Assembly: GCF_014230145.1 (NCBI RefSeq)
Contig: NZ_JACHVC010000008.1
Span: 218,841-282,840, forward strand
DNA length: 64,000 bases
DNA from: Pelagicoccus albus
Lineage (GTDB): Bacteria; Verrucomicrobiota; Verrucomicrobiia; Opitutales; Opitutaceae
Direction: 5' to 3'
Part shown: piece after piece, positions 1 to 10,080 of the stretch
Numbering within the stretch: the first letter of the stretch is position 1
How the letters are laid out: every line of letters begins with the position of its first letter
Translations under genes and position numbers: made by a program
Notes under the pieces: generated by a model
What the model saw: the letters and a program-made list of their open reading frames with translations, nothing else
Database searches by the model: none
Told to the model about the DNA's origin: nothing

Positions 1-724
1 CGAAATAGCCGAGGACCGGACTGATTGCCACATTGATTCCGGTGGCGACCATCGAGAGTCCGATCTGGCCCTTGAGCTCGCTCAGCCTCAATCCGGAACC
101 AAGGCCGATCAGAGCCAGAGGCAGGGCTAGTTGTCCTACCGACTCTAGCGAGCGACGAGCCATGACGGGAATTGCGATACCCAGAAGGTTCAAAGTGAAT
201 CCGACTGCGCAGGCGAGGATGAGCGGATTCCTGAGGCCGTGGTGCCAAATCGCTTTGATCGGGCTTTGGCTTTGCCCCTTCGCATGAAGAATCAGGATTA
301 GAACGCCGGTAATGTTATAGAAAAGAATGCAGAACCCGCTGGCGAACATGCCTAGGTCCAAGCCTTCTGTGCCCAAAGCGAAGAACACCACTGGGAAGCC
401 CACGAAGGCTAGATTGCCGCGGTAGCTGCCTTGGATAAAGGAGCCGATCGAATCGCGGGGCACCTTGAATATGAAGACGCAGGCGTAGCCGATCACCATG
501 GAAGCGACGATGACGATCAGCAGCGTGTAGAGGATGCCGATACCCGAGTCGTTGGTCAGATCTATCTCCGCAACCTTGTAGATTAGCAGGGCAGGAAGGC
601 CCCAAAAATAGGTCAGCCGGTTGAGCTCCTTGAAGAAGCCTTCCGGAAAGAACTTCCTTACGGATAGGAACTTGCCGAAGGCGATAAGTATGAGAACAGG
701 AACTATGCTTTCCAGGACGACCAT
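1..724 (-). CDS. AEC family transporter (auxin efflux carrier-like permease), 3' end outside window
   Basis: Reading the minus strand from the ATG at 724 gives an uninterrupted, very hydrophobic protein (MVVLESIVPVLILIAFG...) of 241 residues that leaves the window without a stop. It shows the N-terminal half of an AEC/PF03547 permease: a helix starting at the N-terminus, a GLPALLIYK segment, then a SYRGNLAFVGFPV stretch typical of this family, and an RNPLILA motif that begins the second five-helix repeat. The family moves small organic solutes across the inner membrane; the substrate cannot be told here. It lies upstream of, and in the same direction away from, the FG-GAP gene, about 100 bases apart. 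Family call is fairly firm; the C-terminus is unseen. Confidence 0.82.
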   Translation of the reverse strand, partial: MVVLESIVPVLILIAFGKFLSVRKFFPEGFFKELNRLTYFWGLPALLIYKVAEIDLTNDSGIGILYTLLIVIVASMVIGYACVFIFKVPRDSIGSFIQGSYRGNLAFVGFPVVFFALGTEGLDLGMFASGFCILFYNITGVLILILHAKGQSQSPIKAIWHHGLRNPLILACAVGFTLNLLGIAIPVMARRSLESVGQLALPLALIGLGSGLRLSELKGQIGLSMVATGINVAISPVLGYF

Positions 725-824
725 GGAGTCGACGGGTTAGCAGGATTCGGACTAGCTGGCGAGTCGTTTGCTTTTCTCGCTTTGGAAAGGCCGGTGAAGC
801 GAAGGCTGTTACGCTGCCTGGCTT

Positions 825-3800
825 TTAATTTTGGAGGCCAAAGATTCGTACTGGTCCGCCGTTTTCCGTAGCGATCAGCTCTTCCAACCCGTCGCCATCG
901 AGGTCACCTGTCACCATTTCCCGTTGGTTTCCCGGGAGCAGGATGCCTGCTTGGCTGGGATGTACCGCTTCGAAGCTTCCGTCTCCGTGACCGAGGAGAA
1001 GGCATCCGATTGATCCGCTCAAACGTCCAGTGCTTGCCTCTTGTCCAAATAAATTCTGAGCCAAGACGAGGTCCAATTGTCCATCAGCGTTCCAATCCTT
1101 GACCGCGATATCCATGGTCGGGGCGAGTTGAGCTTCGCGAGGGAAGGGGACAAATCGGTAGCCGTCCTCCGTGGAGATCCAAGCTCCACTTTGCAGTTCC
1201 TCCGCTTCGAAACGCGTCGCTCGCGACAAGCGATCCTCGCCGAAGATTTCGTAAAGATCAGATTTGGCGAACTGGTCGAATTTCGGAAATACTTCGGTGA
1301 TCCAAGGGAAGGTATAGTTAAGCTTGCTTCGACCTCGGACGGGGAGAAGTCGGCCATTTTCATAGTAGGCTTCCACGATGTAGTTTTGTCCATCGCCTTC
1401 CATTTCTCCGGCGAAAAGCGTGGCAGGCTCGGCGGAACTGGCCGTGTACTTTGTGTTAAGGCCTAAGTTGCCTAGAATCAAGTCCGGCTGTCCATCTTGG
1501 TTCAGATCGGTGGAATCAAGGGAACGCCAAAGGCCGGTTTTGCTAGGAAGTCCTCGCTCCTTGGATACATCCTTGATCCTGCCGTCGACGAATTCGAAAA
1601 GCCGCAAAGATCCCCATTCGGTGATAATTGCGAGTTCCGTCCTGCCCTTGCGGGTGACCCATTGGCTGTCGGTGACCAGCCCTATCTTTTCTAGGGCAGA
1701 TGCAACATCGCTTCCGACCTCGTTGAATTTTCCGGATTCGTTGCGGAGCAGGCGGCTCGGTGCCGGGAAGGGATAGTTCTCTGGAGCTGAGGCTCCGCCA
1801 ATGAAAACATCGGGATCTCCATCCTGGTCGAAATCACCGATGGCGACTGAAGACGCGTTGGATGTGTCTTGGGGCCAATGGGTTTCAGGGGCACGTTCGA
1901 ATTTTCCGTCGCCACTATTCAGATACAGGCGGTCGCTCAAGACTTCTGTGCCGGAGCGAGGCGTTCCGCCGCTTATCACAAGCAGGTCGTTATGTCCGTC
2001 GCCATTTGCGTCGAATATGGCGGCAGCGGTATCCTCGCAGATCTGATCGAGACCGAGGGGCGAACTTTGGTAATCTCCGTTGGGACCTGTTGAGAGAATT
2101 AGCATGCCCGACTGTCCGCTTCCTCCGCCTATGTAGTAGTCGGTCTTCTGGTCTCCGTTCAGATCGCCTGTCGCCAGGGCAGGGCCATCTTCGCCCAAGC
2201 GTCTCGGGAGTAAAGGGGCTCTGTTGAACTCTGCGGAATCGGATTGCTGGTGCGTGGGCCAGATGCGCTCGAGCTCTGGTTTGCGGACGAAAAGCGGCTT
2301 CGGAACTTGTAGAGCTTCTTGGGTTGGTTCTAGGTCTGGCTCTTCAATTACGAGATACGGATTGGCCGCGAGATCTTTCAGCTCCTGCACGATGCCGCTC
2401 GGCCAAGTGACTACGAGCTTGTCCACTTTATCTGCCTCGCCCAGTCCGAAGTGAATGAGCGGTTCATCTGAGGATACAATTCCTCGGGCGAGAGAGAGCT
2501 GGCGGAGCTGCTTGCCTTCCTCGGTTTCGATTCGAATGCTGGCTCCGATTCCCCATGAATTGGATACGCGACCCTTCAGTCGTAGGTTTAAGGATTGATT
2601 TTCGGAACCCAAATCGTTTCGGCAAATGACGATATTTTGATCCATGCCCAAATAGGCGATGTCCAAGTCTCCGTCTCGATCGAAGTCGCATATGGTGCTG
2701 CCGAAGGCGACGTTTTCTTGGTCGAGGTTCCATTGGCTGCCCACGTCCTCGAACTGGAGCTTACCGTTGTTGCGGAAGGCGAAGTTCTTCTCTTTCAAGG
2801 GTTCGCTATTGCGGACCACTGCGGCACGGTGCGCTAGGGTGCGGGCCGTGTTTTGGCGATCTACTAGGTCGGCGTCGATAAGGTTGCGAACCATCCCGTT
2901 GGTGATATACAAGTCGAGCCAGCCATCATTATCCAAGTCCCGGAGTTTCACGGACCAGGTCCAATTCGTTCCCGGAACTCCGAACAGGTAGGCGGCCTCT
3001 CGGAAGCGATCGAGTCCGGTGTTCAGGTAGATGGCATTTCGGGCATATTGCGGGGTTAGGTCGAATACCGATTCCGTATCCCAAATTCCACGACTACGCT
3101 CCTCCATGCCAGTCATGTCCTTGTAGTGGTCAGCTGCCTCCATGTCGGCGACCATGAAGTCCATCCAGCCATCGTTATCCAAATCTCCCAGATCGGAACC
3201 CATGGAGAAGAAAGTGGAGAGAGGGATCAGTTCCTCTATCGAATCAGTGAAGGTTCCGTCTCCATTGTTCTTGTAGAAACGGTCAGGCGTCTCGAAGTCG
3301 TTGGCTACGTAAAGGTCCATCCAGCCATCGTTGTTATAGTCCCACCAAGTGGCGCTGTGACCTTGTGAGCGGCCCCAGATGCCCGAGTCGGAGCTTACGT
3401 CCGTAAATGTATTGTCGCCATTATTACGATACAGGTAGTCGGGGCTGCCTTTTGTGTGTCTAGCGAACTCTAGGATGTTGGTTTGAATATAAACGTCTAG
3501 ATCGCCATCGCGGTCGTAGTCGCAGAAGCTGGCCATTACGCTGGCGTCGCTCAAATCGAGTCCGAACTCGGCGGCCGCTTCGCGGAAATGTCCGCTGCCG
3601 TCGTTCAGGTAGAGTTGGTTGGGAGCGTCGTAGACGCAGAGGTAGATATCGAGATCGGAGTCGTTATCGATGTCTACCAAGCTGACGCCGGTTTCCCAGC
3701 TATCCGTTCCCGAAGTTCCTGATTCCTCCGTATTGTTTTCAAAAACAAAGGGCTCATCGGTCTGGATGAACAGACCGTTTGGCCCGGTCTTGTTGACCGC

Positions 3801-4040
3801 ATAAAGGTCCGGTCGCCCGTCTCCATTCAGGTCGCCCGAGGCGATTCCCACGCTGACCGCACCCAAGGTGAATTCCCGAAAGCGGGAGCTCCACATCATG
3901 GGATCCTTATATTCGTTGAATAGCTCCAGCCCCGTGAAGCCATGCTCCAAGGTTTCGAAGCGTTGGGCCTTGCTTGGAGCTGGCAACAACGCTCCGACAC
4001 ATGCCGAAGAAAGCGCGAGTAGGACTAGGTTTTTCTGCAT
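825..4040 (-). CDS. Secreted FG-GAP/VCBS repeat protein with ASPIC/UnbV domain (CRTAC1-like)
   Basis: A 1071-residue protein with a signal peptide (about residues 1-25, cut after APSKA). Residues about 60-480 hold many FG-GAP/VCBS calcium-binding repeats with D-x-D/N-x-D-G-x-x-D loops such as DLNGDGRPDLY and DYDRDGDLDVY. A single ASPIC/UnbV domain follows near residues 490-570 (NSWGIGASIRI to HFGLG and VTWPSG), then a second repeat array to the C-terminus. The architecture predicts an extracellular beta-propeller protein. It ends without a PEP-CTERM or Por sorting tail. The haloperoxidase-like gene ends 23 bases upstream, so the two are probably co-transcribed, an arrangement often seen in marine Bacteroidota and Verrucomicrobiota. 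Molecular function is unknown. Confidence 0.88.
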   Translation of the reverse strand: MQKNLVLLALSSACVGALLPAPSKAQRFETLEHGFTGLELFNEYKDPMMWSSRFREFTLGAVSVGIASGDLNGDGRPDLYAVNKTGPNGLFIQTDEPFVFENNTEESGTSGTDSWETGVSLVDIDNDSDLDIYLCVYDAPNQLYLNDGSGHFREAAAEFGLDLSDASVMASFCDYDRDGDLDVYIQTNILEFARHTKGSPDYLYRNNGDNTFTDVSSDSGIWGRSQGHSATWWDYNNDGWMDLYVANDFETPDRFYKNNGDGTFTDSIEELIPLSTFFSMGSDLGDLDNDGWMDFMVADMEAADHYKDMTGMEERSRGIWDTESVFDLTPQYARNAIYLNTGLDRFREAAYLFGVPGTNWTWSVKLRDLDNDGWLDLYITNGMVRNLIDADLVDRQNTARTLAHRAAVVRNSEPLKEKNFAFRNNGKLQFEDVGSQWNLDQENVAFGSTICDFDRDGDLDIAYLGMDQNIVICRNDLGSENQSLNLRLKGRVSNSWGIGASIRIETEEGKQLRQLSLARGIVSSDEPLIHFGLGEADKVDKLVVTWPSGIVQELKDLAANPYLVIEEPDLEPTQEALQVPKPLFVRKPELERIWPTHQQSDSAEFNRAPLLPRRLGEDGPALATGDLNGDQKTDYYIGGGSGQSGMLILSTGPNGDYQSSPLGLDQICEDTAAAIFDANGDGHNDLLVISGGTPRSGTEVLSDRLYLNSGDGKFERAPETHWPQDTSNASSVAIGDFDQDGDPDVFIGGASAPENYPFPAPSRLLRNESGKFNEVGSDVASALEKIGLVTDSQWVTRKGRTELAIITEWGSLRLFEFVDGRIKDVSKERGLPSKTGLWRSLDSTDLNQDGQPDLILGNLGLNTKYTASSAEPATLFAGEMEGDGQNYIVEAYYENGRLLPVRGRSKLNYTFPWITEVFPKFDQFAKSDLYEIFGEDRLSRATRFEAEELQSGAWISTEDGYRFVPFPREAQLAPTMDIAVKDWNADGQLDLVLAQNLFGQEASTGRLSGSIGCLLLGHGDGSFEAVHPSQAGILLPGNQREMVTGDLDGDGLEELIATENGGPVRIFGLQN

Positions 4041-4063
4041 GTACGGAGCTGGGTCTGAGCTTT

Positions 4064-5329
4064 CTAGTTCGCTCGTTCCTGTAAGTATTCCTCAAATACG
4101 AAGTCTGCTACGCGAGCTCCAAGCTCTTGCCCGATGAGATTTGCGGACATGAAGTGAATGCCGCCATGTAGCCGGCTCATGCCAACTTCGTCGGCGCACT
4201 GGTCAAATCCATCGTAGGAACGAATCGCTCCGGGAACTTGGTCGGAGGTGGTTGAGAAATGTACTTCGTCTCTGCCCACGTAGAGCGTTAGCAATTGAGC
4301 GGCGGAGCGGCTGAAGGAGCTGTGTCCTGATGGGTATTCGGGAAAGGGTGGGCTGCCCATGAGGGGAATCCATTCGGTATCCGGTTCGGTAGCGGGGTTG
4401 TTGTCGATATCCGCTTGGCGAATGGCTGTTTCTGGTCGCCAATAGTTGTAGTGGTATTTGGCGTCCCAGCAGGCGATCCCCGCGTCGGCCATAGTCAGAT
4501 TAAGCAGGGCGAAGAGTCGTACTTTTTGGTAGAAGTCGTAGCCTTCGGAGCGGCAGACGTCTTGCGCAATCAGGTTCCAGGAACCGGCTGGAGTGGAACT
4601 TCCGAGGTCATCGGACCAGAATACAGAGCTCAGGGTATCGTAGCTTGAGCGATCGTGCTTGTCGCGTCCCCCCAAGGCTTTGACCTCGTAGAGTTCCTTG
4701 GCGTAGGCTTCGCTGTCGATGGGCAAGGGAGGCTCGCAGCGGAAGGCGTCGGAGGTGGGCATCGCCAAAGGCTCGACTTTTGGCCAATGAGGAAGGAGGG
4801 CTGGACGGAAGAAAGGCGGGGTTTCTCTCCAGATGCCGGCGTCGGAAGCCGTTTGCCAGTCGACGACGTCATACTTGCGGCTTTCGTCGCATATCTTCTT
4901 GTATGCGTCTGCTACTTTCTTACCCCAGGCGACCCCTTTTTCGAAGGCTTCGTCTTTGGGTAGGTCCATGATTTCCTGCTGGTATGCTTTTTTGAATACG
5001 GCTGGGTTTACGGACTCGTTGAAGAGGTCGGTCAAGGTTTCGTAGGCAGCGGTGTGGTAGGCTGCCGCCAAAGAAGCGTCGCTTAGGTCCTCGGGTTCGA
5101 CTGCATAGGCTTCGAAGTCTCCATGGAAGCCATTGACAGTGTCGTAGAGAGACAGGTGCAACAAGGCGAGGGCGTAGGCTGCCATCGGTGGTGGAGTACG
5201 CGAGGAGCGAATGGCGTCGAGAGCTCGATTGTTCCAGTTCTCGAAAGTTGGCATATCCTGCTCTGCCTGCGTGAAGGTGGCGAGTAGGCTAGATGCGAGC
5301 ATGAAAGAAAGTACTTTCTTCAGGTGCAT
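4064..5329 (-). CDS. Vanadium-dependent haloperoxidase / PAP2-superfamily secreted enzyme
   Basis: 421 residues with a signal peptide (about residues 1-22, ATFTQA). The three vanadate/phosphate-binding motifs are intact: K291-x6-R298-P299, P333-S-G-H336, and S385-R386-x5-H392. These are shared by vanadium haloperoxidases and acid phosphatases of the PAP2 superfamily. Length and the long N-terminal helical part fit the bacterial vanadium haloperoxidase branch, but the sequence alone cannot tell a halogenating enzyme from a phosphatase. Predicted periplasmic or extracellular. It is the first gene of a likely two-gene minus-strand operon with the FG-GAP protein and is divergent from the chemoreceptor gene. 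Confidence 0.85.
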   Translation of the reverse strand: MHLKKVLSFMLASSLLATFTQAEQDMPTFENWNNRALDAIRSSRTPPPMAAYALALLHLSLYDTVNGFHGDFEAYAVEPEDLSDASLAAAYHTAAYETLTDLFNESVNPAVFKKAYQQEIMDLPKDEAFEKGVAWGKKVADAYKKICDESRKYDVVDWQTASDAGIWRETPPFFRPALLPHWPKVEPLAMPTSDAFRCEPPLPIDSEAYAKELYEVKALGGRDKHDRSSYDTLSSVFWSDDLGSSTPAGSWNLIAQDVCRSEGYDFYQKVRLFALLNLTMADAGIACWDAKYHYNYWRPETAIRQADIDNNPATEPDTEWIPLMGSPPFPEYPSGHSSFSRSAAQLLTLYVGRDEVHFSTTSDQVPGAIRSYDGFDQCADEVGMSRLHGGIHFMSANLIGQELGARVADFVFEEYLQERAN

Positions 5330-5647
5330 GGGGAATGAGTTTGGGATTGAGTTTGGGTATTGGGGGAAGCCCTTTCTTTTGGCGCGAGCAGAGTGGCTCT
5401 CAAGCGTAAAAGCGCCGAGTTCGGTCTACTTGTGGAATGACTTGCAAAAGGCCGCTTCGGTTTGCTGCCAAGCGGAGATTTTTGCCCTGAACTGTAGGGT
5501 TTTGGTAAAGGGATCGTGAAATTGAGTTCAGCGTTAGAGGGAGGCGAAGCTTTTCTAAGTTTGTCACCCATTGAGTCCGATTACTCATACGGATTGGTCC
5601 GCCGATCTGTAAATTTACTCATTCACCCCTCCTAACATCCAAATCTT
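5330..5647. other. Divergent intergenic region between haloperoxidase and chemoreceptor genes
   Basis: About 320 bases with no convincing gene. It must carry the promoters of the minus-strand haloperoxidase and the plus-strand chemoreceptor. Visible elements are TTACTCAT near 5582 and 5616. No clear flagellar-sigma or sigma-70 promoter and no Shine-Dalgarno sequence before the ATG at 5648 was found. Confidence 0.5.
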
Positions 5648-7216
5648 ATGGCTTTCAATCGCCTCAAACTCAGGACCCAGATCTTGCTGGGTATTTTGCT
5701 CCCCATCGTGATTGCCTCTTTTCTCGCGGTTTTCTTTGGTTTCGAAGCGCACGAGATGGAGCTCTCAGCATCGGAGACAAAGAATCGAGACTTAGACAGT
5801 TTTCAGGCTGCCTGGCAGATGAAGCTAGATGTGATCCAGGTTCAGCAGTGGTTGACGGATATTTCCGCTACCCGAGCCAGGGATGGTTTAGACGATGGTT
5901 TCACGGAAGCGGCGGCTGCTAGGGATTCCTTCAAGGATTGTGTTGCGTATTTTCAGACGCGATGGAGCGAGGACGGAAATCGGGATCGCTTGGGTGAGCT
6001 CGATGCTCTGGATCGGTTTTTCGACGATTACTACGAGAGTGGCAAGAAGATGGCCAATGCTTACATCTCTGGAGGACCAGCGGAAGGAAATATCTCCATG
6101 GCTGCCTTTGACGCATCTGCGGCTCGATTGAATGAAACGCTGAATGGTTTTTTCGAGGAGCAAAAAGCGTCGATGCGTAACTCGCTGTCTGGAGTCGTCA
6201 AATTCACTGAGAAACTGCAGACTGGAACGATTGTGGCGTTCATTGGCATGACAATTGTGGGCCTGGGAATTGGACTCTTTATTTCTAATCGGATAACCAA
6301 GCCTTTGATCGGCATCATGGAGCGGCTGGGGCAGAACGCGGCTTCGATGGCTGATGTGTCCGATCAAGTCACCTCGGCGAGCATGAATCTGGCGGAGGGA
6401 AGTACCGACCAGGCTTCATCCTTGGATATCACGGCCAATGAGCTTCGTACTCTGAGCGATACAACAAACGGCAATGCCGAATCCGCTGTGCAGGCCGACA
6501 AGCTAATCAAGGATTCAAACGCGCTAATCGTTCGCTCGAGCGAAATCATCGCAAACATGTCTCGATCTATGGAGCAGATCTCCAATACGGGGCGCGAGAC
6601 GCAGAAGATTGTCAACACCATCGACGAGATCGCTTTTCAGACAAATTTGCTGGCCTTGAACGCAGCAGTGGAAGCTGCTCGAGCAGGCGAGGCTGGAGCT
6701 GGGTTTGCGGTGGTAGCCGATGAAGTGCGCAATCTAGCGACGCGGGCGGCGGATGCGGCCAAGAATACTTCGCAGATGATTGAGGATTCCGTTTCGGAAA
6801 TTGAGGCGGGAGCCAAGTTCGCGTCCGAAACGAATGCAGCTTACGTCGATATTGCTCGCCAGTCTGACGAGTCGACTCGACTCATCGCCCAGATTGCGGG
6901 CGTTTGCGCTGAGCAGTCCGCGATGCTCGAGCGAATCAATCAGTCAATGAAGGGGCTCGATACGGTCGTTCAGAAGAACGCTGCCAGCGCGGAGGAATCG
7001 GCGTCAACATCGGAAGAGATGCATGCCCAATCCGAAGATTTGAGAGGACTGGCCCATCAGCTTTTAGTTTTGGTATCCGGGGACAAGGGCCAGAAGGTCG
7101 GCGACTCCTATGGAGCACTTGTCAGTGTCTCGAAACCGAGTTCTAAGCCCGCTTCGAGCCCGAGAATGGGCGACGGTGCCAACATGGTGCTGCCCGAGGA
7201 TGTATGGGGTAATTAG
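5648..7216 (+). CDS. Methyl-accepting chemotaxis protein (transmembrane chemoreceptor)
   Basis: 522 residues. One transmembrane helix at about 11-31, a periplasmic helical ligand domain at about 32-191, a second helix at 192-213, and a short HAMP-like linker starting at NRITKP. The cytoplasmic signalling coiled coil follows, with the invariant hairpin tip at 327-347 ([20 protein letters not shown]), which binds CheA and CheW. The periplasmic domain size suits a four-helix bundle sensor. There is no CheR/CheB-tethering pentapeptide; the chain ends EDVWGN after a Ser/Pro-rich tail. No che genes lie nearby, so it is an orphan receptor. A hybrid kinase follows 115 bases downstream. Confidence 0.95.
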   Translation: MAFNRLKLRTQILLGILLPIVIASFLAVFFGFEAHEMELSASETKNRDLDSFQAAWQMKLDVIQVQQWLTDISATRARDGLDDGFTEAAAARDSFKDCVAYFQTRWSEDGNRDRLGELDALDRFFDDYYESGKKMANAYISGGPAEGNISMAAFDASAARLNETLNGFFEEQKASMRNSLSGVVKFTEKLQTGTIVAFIGMTIVGLGIGLFISNRITKPLIGIMERLGQNAASMADVSDQVTSASMNLAEGSTDQASSLDITANELRTLSDTTNGNAESAVQADKLIKDSNALIVRSSEIIANMSRSMEQISNTGRETQKIVNTIDEIAFQTNLLALNAAVEAARAGEAGAGFAVVADEVRNLATRAADAAKNTSQMIEDSVSEIEAGAKFASETNAAYVDIARQSDESTRLIAQIAGVCAEQSAMLERINQSMKGLDTVVQKNAASAEESASTSEEMHAQSEDLRGLAHQLLVLVSGDKGQKVGDSYGALVSVSKPSSKPASSPRMGDGANMVLPEDVWGN

Positions 7217-7270
7217 AGGAGCTTTAACAAAGAATTGGCTCTAGCTGCACTGGGGGTAAAAATATTCTCA

Positions 7271-7287
7271 AATTGAGTAAATTACTC
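7271..7287. promoter_or_regulatory. Inverted repeat before the hybrid kinase gene
   Basis: The sequence TTGAGTAAATTACTCT contains a 13-base palindrome GAGTAA-A-TTACTC about 50 bases upstream of the hybrid kinase start. It could be an operator; there is no experimental or comparative support. Confidence 0.3.
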
Positions 7288-7331
7288 TACTTTCTTCCTA
7301 CGATTGTCGAATATACGCCCGACACGTGCGC

Positions 7332-9200
7332 ATGCTAGGGAGGTTAAAAACTATTTTGGGTCACGACAGTCGTGGCCCCTTGCCGGACTTGGACGCCCTC
7401 CGGGATCGAGTGGTTCGCTTGTGCCTTGGCTACATCATTTCTTTTTCCGCTCCCGTCTTGATACTGGGAATCGTCCTTTCGATGGGTGAGAGCTGGAACT
7501 GGTACGCTACGACTCAGTTGGTTGCCTATTCATGCTGCCTGATCGGCTATTTCGCTTTTCCGAGGAACAAGAGCAAATGTTTGTCCTACTATGTAGTTGC
7601 GATTGTGATACTATTGGGATGCTCTGGGATCGCTGCGTGGGGCCCGTCTCCGAGTCGTTTTATCGTTCTGAGTTTCGGTTGCCTGTTTGCAGCCTTGTTT
7701 AGTGGGGCTCGCTTCGCGTTTGCGGCCATCGTCTCCAGTACGGGCCTTGTTTGCTTTGCGGCCTGGGCTAATCAGTTTATCGCGATCGATGGCGGAGGCG
7801 ATTCGGTGTCGCATCACAGCGTCAGACAGTGGATCGTGACCATCTTGTCATTCGCCTTTTACTCAGCTTGTGGATGCTTGATGGTGGCATGGGTCGCCCG
7901 CAGCCTGCAGAATTCGATAAAGGTACTTTTTAAGCGAGAAGGCGAATTAAGAGAAACCAATGCCTTGCTGCGTAAGCAGGCGGTCGAGCTCGAGGTGCAG
8001 GCATTGGAGCTGGAGAAGCAAGCCGAAGTGCTCACCGAACAACGCGATCTGGCGGATCAAGCTTCCAAGGCCAAGGACCGTTTTCTCTCCGTCATCAGCC
8101 ACGAATTGCGTACCCCGATGAATCCGATTCTCGGCTTCCTTGACTTGCTGGAGTCGGAAGGACGATTGGGTGGAGAATCGCAAGAGAGGCTTACTCTGAT
8201 GCGCCAGTCGGGCGAACACCTGTTATACATGATCGACAAGCTAGTCGACTTTTCGGAGATGGACTCCGGTAAGCTGCAGCTAAATCCAAGCTCTGTGTCC
8301 TGGCTGGAACTGAAGACGAAAGCTCGAGCGCGCCTGAAGCCGTTTGCCAATCAAGGCCGTGTCGAACTTTCCATTCAGTGTTCAGAAAGTGATGAGGACC
8401 GTGTTTCTCTCGATAGGAAGAGAACGCTGCAGGTCGTGCAGGAACTTGGCATGAATGCTTTGAAGTTTACCAGCGTTGGCCAAGTCTTGATCGATTTCTC
8501 CCTTGCCCGAAAGGCGGATTCGGCCGACTGGATTTGTATTCGTGTCGTAGATACTGGGATGGGAATGGATGAAGCGATGCAGAAGTCCTTGTTCGCTTCC
8601 TTCTCTCAGGTTGACGATAGTCGCACTCGTGAGTTTGGCGGTCTGGGCTTGGGATTATCCATTTGCGAATCCTTGGTAAGATCCATGGAAGGTACGATAG
8701 CGGTGGAAAGTTCCTTAGGACACGGCTCCATGTTCACGATTCGATTCCCTGTGAAAGTTATGCCGAGACAGGATTCTGCCCCTCGGGCTGTTGAAAAACT
8801 AAAGGTGTTTTCAAAGCCAATTTCCGTACTGGTGGCAGAGGATGATATGCTGAATCAGCGAGTGGTAACGGCTCTACTCAAGCGGATCGGGGCGAACGCC
8901 ACCTGCGTGGAAGATGGCAAGCAAGCGATCGAAGCTCTACGAACTTCCCAATACGATGTGGTGCTCATGGATCTTAGCATGCCCGTATTGGATGGCTTGA
9001 GCGCCGCGAGGGAAATTCGTCGCATCGAAAGTATTAAGGACACGCCTATCATCGCTCTCACCGCTCATTCTTATTCAAAATGTGAGGAGAGTTGTGCTGA
9101 GGCGGGAATGAACGGTTTCCTTACCAAACCCGCTCGGGCGGACAAGCTATTCGAAGCAATCGCCCGTTCTATGGGGGCGAAGCAGGCCAGCCGAAACTGA
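7332..9200 (+). CDS. Hybrid sensor histidine kinase with C-terminal receiver domain
   Basis: 622 residues from the ATG at 7332 (a GTG two codons earlier at 7326 is equally in frame; neither has a clear ribosome site). The N-terminal ~190 residues form about six membrane helices, followed by a Glu/Leu-rich coiled coil (VELEVQALELEKQAE). The HisKA motif SHELRTPMNP carries the phospho-accepting His257. The ATP-binding domain shows N (GMNALKFT), G1 (DTGMGMDE) and G2 (GGLGLGLSI) boxes. A receiver domain from about residue 485 has acidic residues AEDD, the phospho-acceptor Asp547 in VLMDLSMPVLDG, and a KPAR lysine loop. There is no output domain, so it needs a partner. The signal is unknown. Confidence 0.93.
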   Translation: MLGRLKTILGHDSRGPLPDLDALRDRVVRLCLGYIISFSAPVLILGIVLSMGESWNWYATTQLVAYSCCLIGYFAFPRNKSKCLSYYVVAIVILLGCSGIAAWGPSPSRFIVLSFGCLFAALFSGARFAFAAIVSSTGLVCFAAWANQFIAIDGGGDSVSHHSVRQWIVTILSFAFYSACGCLMVAWVARSLQNSIKVLFKREGELRETNALLRKQAVELEVQALELEKQAEVLTEQRDLADQASKAKDRFLSVISHELRTPMNPILGFLDLLESEGRLGGESQERLTLMRQSGEHLLYMIDKLVDFSEMDSGKLQLNPSSVSWLELKTKARARLKPFANQGRVELSIQCSESDEDRVSLDRKRTLQVVQELGMNALKFTSVGQVLIDFSLARKADSADWICIRVVDTGMGMDEAMQKSLFASFSQVDDSRTREFGGLGLGLSICESLVRSMEGTIAVESSLGHGSMFTIRFPVKVMPRQDSAPRAVEKLKVFSKPISVLVAEDDMLNQRVVTALLKRIGANATCVEDGKQAIEALRTSQYDVVLMDLSMPVLDGLSAAREIRRIESIKDTPIIALTAHSYSKCEESCAEAGMNGFLTKPARADKLFEAIARSMGAKQASRN

Positions 9201-9313
9201 ATCGGGAGCAGGTGTTTCTAGAGTTCGGTGGACCGTAATAAGCCACGTTATTGGTTAGATTGAACTGCTTCAATCCCCCTCGTTCGCTCCCATTCTACGT
9301 TTTAGCTTATAAG

Positions 9314-9323
9314 TCCCTAGGGA
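9314..9323. promoter_or_regulatory. Palindrome TCCCTAGGGA upstream of the PEP-CTERM gene
   Basis: A perfect 10-base palindrome about 100 bases before the PEP-CTERM start. It resembles CCCTA/TAGGG elements in front of the polysaccharide clusters near 15.67, 33.84 and 51.83 kb. Proposed operator; inference only. Confidence 0.35.
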
Positions 9324-9424
9324 ATATACTGATTTTTAGGCTATTGCTAAGTATTTACTCGCAAGAAGCGACCGATTGTTGAGTAGTTGTCCTTATTCCC
9401 GTTCTCGGGGTTGCCCAATCCAAC

Positions 9425-10054
9425 ATGAATAAAACACTCAAATCAGCCCTTTGGGCTTTGGGAGCTCTTTTTGCCAGTTCTCCCTTCTACGCACAGGAAT
9501 CTACCAGCCTGTTCTCTTTCGACTTTTCGTCGGGGCTTGCTGTCACCGATTCCGTTTCTGGAGTTGACGTTTCCGACTGGAGCGTGGGAAGCACAGCCAC
9601 TGTTTCAGAGAGTCTAACATTGACAGGTGGAAGTTCTACACTCTTCACATTCACTCCGACTTCGGGATTTCAGATCGATTTAAGCGAGTTAACCTTCAAT
9701 ACTAGTAAGATTCAGGCTCCTGATAGTACCAAGGGAAATGGAGCAGGGAGCGTCAAATTCACTTTGACACTTTCTGGCGAAAATTTTGATGAAGCTCTAG
9801 AGATTTTCGGTAATGCTGAAGCTAGCTCCAGCGGAGGATCGCAAAGCTACACTTTTGAGGATGCAAGCAGTCTAACAGGAGCAAACATTTTCACGCTGAC
9901 TACAGCATCCTCAGAAGGAGCCTTGGTATTGGACAATTTTGAGGTTTTGGGAACCGTATCGGCTGTACCAGAGCCAGCCACCGTTTTCGCTCTTTTAGCG
10001 GGTGGATTCGTTAGCTTCTACGTGGCTCGCAATCGCCGCCGTAGCGTCGCCTAA
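9425..10054 (+). CDS. PEP-CTERM sorting domain protein
   Basis: 209 residues: signal peptide (about 1-24, ending FYAQ), a Ser/Thr/Gly-rich beta-strand body, and a C-terminal tripartite sorting signal, VPEPATVFALLAGG, then a hydrophobic helix and the basic end RNRRRS. This signal is recognised by exosortases, which cleave it and release the protein to the cell surface or the polysaccharide matrix. The window encodes such an enzyme at 40.1-41.8 kb. The body matches no enzyme family I recognise and looks like a structural surface protein. It is monocistronic and followed by a strong terminator. Confidence 0.9.
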   Translation: MNKTLKSALWALGALFASSPFYAQESTSLFSFDFSSGLAVTDSVSGVDVSDWSVGSTATVSESLTLTGGSSTLFTFTPTSGFQIDLSELTFNTSKIQAPDSTKGNGAGSVKFTLTLSGENFDEALEIFGNAEASSSGGSQSYTFEDASSLTGANIFTLTTASSEGALVLDNFEVLGTVSAVPEPATVFALLAGGFVSFYVARNRRRSVA

Positions 10055-10080
10055 CGTACGATTTTAATCTTCTTGTTTTG

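Noticed and set aside
1019..1393. Open frames overlapping the FG-GAP gene in other frames (several between 830 and 4137)
   Set aside because: They are shadows of a long gene with an obvious repeat domain structure.
9258..9275. Hairpin GATTGAA-CTGC-TTCAATC after the hybrid kinase as terminator
   Set aside because: Stem is only 7 base pairs, AT-rich, and is followed by CCCCTCG instead of a T run.
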